Shown here piece after piece: positions 5,597 to 7,214 of a DNA stretch of 7,214 nt. The notes under the pieces were generated by a model. The model ran no database searches and was not told the DNA's origin. It saw nothing but the letters and a program-made list of their open reading frames with translations. The DNA is taken from contig JAAVIG010000197.1 in the NCBI GenBank assembly GCA_014796735.1, positions 1 through 7,214 on the forward strand, in the 5' to 3' direction. This DNA comes from Oscillospiraceae bacterium. Lineage in GTDB: Bacteria > Bacillota > Clostridia > Oscillospirales > Ruminococcaceae. The first letter of the stretch is position 1. Each line of letters starts with the position of its first letter. The translations under genes and the position numbers were made by a program.

Positions 5597-5636
5597 AATT
5601 ATGGCAAAAGAAAAGGGAGAACTTTACGGAGGATTT

Positions 5637-6908
5637 ATGAAATCAACATTTCAAACAAAAGTCCTGAAGCTCATTATTAAAATTCAGAAAAAAAAGAACA
5701 TTCTTAAAAACCATGCCGCGGTAAGCTTTCTTTTGGGTCTTGCCTCGGTAAGCGTTATGTTCCTTATGACAGGCGCGCTTTATTTCAGAAACGAAGCCCG
5801 CATTTACGACGGTGGGGAAGTGTTCCGCACCTTTACAATGTTTGATACTCTCGAAGAGATATTGGAAGAGCAGAACATTGTGATAGGCGAATACGACCGC
5901 GTGGATTTCGGCGGGATAGTTGACGGAGAAGCGGATATAATTATTCACCGTTCCCTTAATATTCCAATTGAGGCGGACGGCGGCACCGTTCTGGTGGAAT
6001 GTGCCTACGACGAGACAGTAGGGGATATTATTAAGCGTTCGGGAATAGTTATCGGTGAGCAGGACGTGGTAGAGCCTGCCTACGATACCGTTTGCGCGGA
6101 GCTTGACGGCTCGGTGCAGGTGTACAGGGGCTATCCCGTTTATGTTGAAGCCGACGGAAAAGTAACGGAGCTTTCCGCTTACTATCAGACGGCTGAGCGG
6201 CTTCTTGAAAGAGCCGGTATTGAGCTTTTGGAGGACGACTTTATCGACTGCGATTTCGATAAGATCATCGAAGAGGGCGGCACTGTTACCGTTACAAGAG
6301 TAAGATATGAGAATATCGAAACCTACGAGGTAGTGCCTTACAGCACTATTACCGAAAAAAGCAATCTTGTTTCCATGTACAGCAGTGAAGTGACCCAAAA
6401 GGGAGTTAACGGCACACGCACTAATACAAGCAGAGTTAAGTATATAAACGGCGTAAGAATAAGCGAGACCGCCGTAGGCTCCGAAATCACAAAGGAGCCT
6501 GTAAACGAGATAATAAGCGTTGGTACGGCGTTAAGAACACCGTACAGCAAAAAGGATTCCGCAAGCCTTGTGCTTGAAAACGGTCTGCCTGTAAATTACG
6601 AATCCGTTATCACCGGAAAATCCGTTGCTTACACCGCCCCTATCGGAAGCGGTACGGCAAGCGGGATAAAGCTTGAGATAGGTACCGTGGCGGTTGACCC
6701 CAACATTATTCCTTATGGCTCGGAGCTGTATATAGTAAGCACCGACGGCAGCTATGTTTACGGCTACGCTATCGCGGCGGATACGGGTGACCTTACTCCC
6801 AACGGAGTTTTGGTTGACCTTTATATGGGAAATTCCGAGGATTATTATCCCGTTTCCGTGGACTACGGCGCAAAGCAGGTCAATATTTATGTGTTGAGCC
6901 GCGGATAA
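5637..6908 (+). CDS. YabE-like cell-wall protein with DUF348, G5 and 3D domains
   Basis: This 423-residue protein is anchored by a basic N-terminus and one membrane segment (about 27-50), with the rest outside the cell. Three DUF348 ubiquitin-like repeats follow (about 57-100, 108-150, 165-210), then a G5 domain (about 216-297; VTRVRYENIETYEVVPY to EITKEPVNEII) and a C-terminal 3D domain (about 329-421). The 3D domain keeps its three aspartates: D354 (VAVDPNIIPYGS), D382 (AADTG) and D394 (LVDLYMG). It has the double-psi barrel fold of MltA-type lytic transglycosylases, so peptidoglycan cleavage is the likely role. The architecture matches Bacillus subtilis YabE and clostridial relatives. The start ATG 5637 is chosen for GGAGG at 5628-5632 and because it lies downstream of the predicted transcription start; earlier in-frame starts at 5532 and 5601 do not. 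It is monocistronic, with its own promoter and a strong terminator. Confidence 0.92.
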   Translation: MKSTFQTKVLKLIIKIQKKKNILKNHAAVSFLLGLASVSVMFLMTGALYFRNEARIYDGGEVFRTFTMFDTLEEILEEQNIVIGEYDRVDFGGIVDGEADIIIHRSLNIPIEADGGTVLVECAYDETVGDIIKRSGIVIGEQDVVEPAYDTVCAELDGSVQVYRGYPVYVEADGKVTELSAYYQTAERLLERAGIELLEDDFIDCDFDKIIEEGGTVTVTRVRYENIETYEVVPYSTITEKSNLVSMYSSEVTQKGVNGTRTNTSRVKYINGVRISETAVGSEITKEPVNEIISVGTALRTPYSKKDSASLVLENGLPVNYESVITGKSVAYTAPIGSGTASGIKLEIGTVAVDPNIIPYGSELYIVSTDGSYVYGYAIAADTGDLTPNGVLVDLYMGNSEDYYPVSVDYGAKQVNIYVLSRG

Positions 6909-6928
6909 TTTTAAAAAAACAGTATATA

Positions 6929-6963
6929 AAAAACCGACTGCAAAAATGATGCGGTCGGTTTTT
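6929..6963 (+). terminator. Strong intrinsic terminator of the 3D-domain gene
   Basis: AAAAACCGACTGC (6929-6941) pairs with GCGGTCGGTTTTT (6951-6963) over 13 pairs with a single G-T, around a nine-base loop, and ends in a T-run. It starts 21 bases past the stop codon. The matching A-run upstream would also let it work on the opposite strand. Confidence 0.93.
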
Positions 6964-6992
6964 GGTTAAGGTTGCTAATATAGCTGAAAAAA

Positions 6993-7080
6993 TAAAAAAG
7001 AAGCGGCGAAGCCGCAAAAGTTTTTTTCGCTTCCTTTTTGCAGTGCAAAAAGGAAGTAGGGTGTGGGACAAAGTCCCACA
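6993..7080. repeat. Three-hairpin intergenic element
   Basis: Three perfect dyads follow one another: GCGGC-GAA-GCCGC (7003-7015), CTTCCTTTTTGCA with TGCAAAAAGGAAG around one G (7030-7056), and TGTGGGAC-AAA-GTCCCACA (7062-7080). The purine run AAAAAAGAAGCG (6993-7004 region) can also pair with CGCTTCCTTTTT (7028-7039), so the first two dyads have an alternative fold. It lies after the strong terminator and contains no gene. It looks like a dispersed palindromic element; the class is unknown to me. Confidence 0.6.
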
Positions 7081-7101
7081 AAGTTAATAATTAAAACTAA
7101 T

Positions 7102-7151
7102 ACTATTATCCAATTAAAAACTTGAAAAAATGGTTTTAATTGGATAATAGT
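7102..7151. repeat. Tandem hairpin unit A
   Basis: Two 18-base arms (7102-7119 and 7134-7151) are perfect reverse complements, ACTATTATCCAATTAAAA on the left, around a 14-base loop. No T-run follows, so it does not look like a terminator. The core TATCCAATTAA is shared with unit B and, with changes, with the palindrome at 2230-2273. Confidence 0.85.
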
Positions 7152-7161
7152 GCTTTGGGTG

Positions 7162-7209
7162 TAATATCCATTTAAACTTTGATTTTATATTGTGTTTAAA
7201 TGGATATTA
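7162..7209. repeat. Tandem hairpin unit B
   Basis: Two 16-base arms (7162-7177 and 7194-7209), TAATATCCATTTAAAC on the left, are perfect reverse complements around a 16-base loop. The unit begins ten bases after unit A and ends five bases before the window edge. Further units may follow outside the window. Arms are alike between units A and B, loops are not. Confidence 0.85.
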
Positions 7210-7214
7210 GTATA

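Larger units (their letters stand above)
5265..5636. other. Spacer between sigma gene and 3D-domain gene
   Basis: The 372 bases hold no well supported gene. There is no clear terminator after the sigma gene, only an imperfect TATCC/GGAATA dyad around 5285-5309. A second copy of the GGTACTAT motif lies at 5321-5335. A 44-codon ORF (TTG 5312 to TAA 5446) has AAGGA five bases before its start and a hydrophobic, aromatic translation, but no family is recognisable. Minus-strand frames over 5270-5485 also read like protein. The 3' part carries the three GTWAC hexamers (5495-5522) and the promoter (5568-5596) of the downstream gene. Confidence 0.6.

Noticed and set aside
5532..5636. N-terminal extension of the 3D-domain protein by 35 residues (starts at 5532 or 5601)
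   Set aside because: The TTGACA-17-TATACT promoter lies inside this stretch and predicts transcription from about 5603, while GGAGG sits correctly before ATG 5637.
5643..6398. 251-codon open frame on the minus strand
   Set aside because: It lies wholly inside the 3D-domain gene, has no domain-like features, and is the antisense shadow of well supported coding sequence.
7102..7209. CRISPR array or integron attC sites
   Set aside because: The units are self-complementary hairpins with unlike loops and only a ten-base gap, with no regular spacers. They also lack the attC core-site pattern, and no cas or integrase gene is in view.

Overview
The window looks like chromosomal DNA of a low-GC Gram-positive anaerobe of the class Clostridia, most likely an Oscillospiraceae/Ruminococcus-type gut bacterium. 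This rests on strong AGGAGG-type ribosome binding sites, AT-rich spacers, TTG starts, and the gene families present (WYL regulator, DUF5662, a sigma factor with a long C-terminal extension, and a G5/3D cell-wall protein). It is an inference from gene content; no rRNA or marker gene is present. All recognised genes lie on the + strand.

Layout. 1-33 is probably the last 10 codons of an upstream gene. 122-1132 encodes a WYL-domain transcriptional regulator, followed by a plausible terminator hairpin (1279-1327). 1133-2546 is a 1.4 kb AT-rich spacer with no convincing gene. It is full of dyad structures, including a 44-bp near-perfect palindrome at 2230-2273, plus short minus-strand stretches that read like broken coding sequence. 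A good sigma-A type promoter (2457-2485) then drives a two-gene operon: a YfcE/MJ0936-type metallophosphoesterase (2547-3026) and a DUF5662 protein with HD-hydrolase-like histidines (3057-3587), closed by a hairpin.

3729-5264 encodes an ECF-like sigma factor fused in frame to a ~350-residue extension that begins with a winged-helix-like segment. At the junction there is an internal ATG (4209) with a perfect AAGGAGG ribosome binding site. The full-length protein starts from a weak TTG, so the locus may make both the fusion and a free C-terminal protein. After a 372-bp spacer comes a membrane-anchored YabE-like protein with DUF348, G5 and 3D domains (5637-6908). Its promoter is near-consensus and is preceded by three GTWAC hexamers at exact 11-bp spacing that resemble WalR boxes. 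A strong intrinsic terminator follows (6929-6963).

The last 300 bp hold a compact three-hairpin element (6993-7080) and two tandem long hairpins (7102-7151, 7162-7209). The arms of these two share the core TATC(C/G)A(A/T)TTAA with the 44-bp palindrome 5 kb away, which suggests a dispersed hairpin family.

Working picture: the sigma factor and the 3D-domain protein may form an envelope-stress or peptidoglycan-remodelling neighbourhood. This fits Bacillus subtilis, where yabE is controlled by ECF sigma factors and the 3D protein YocH by WalR. The most unusual items are the sigma fusion with its internal start, the WalR-like triplet, and the hairpin family.
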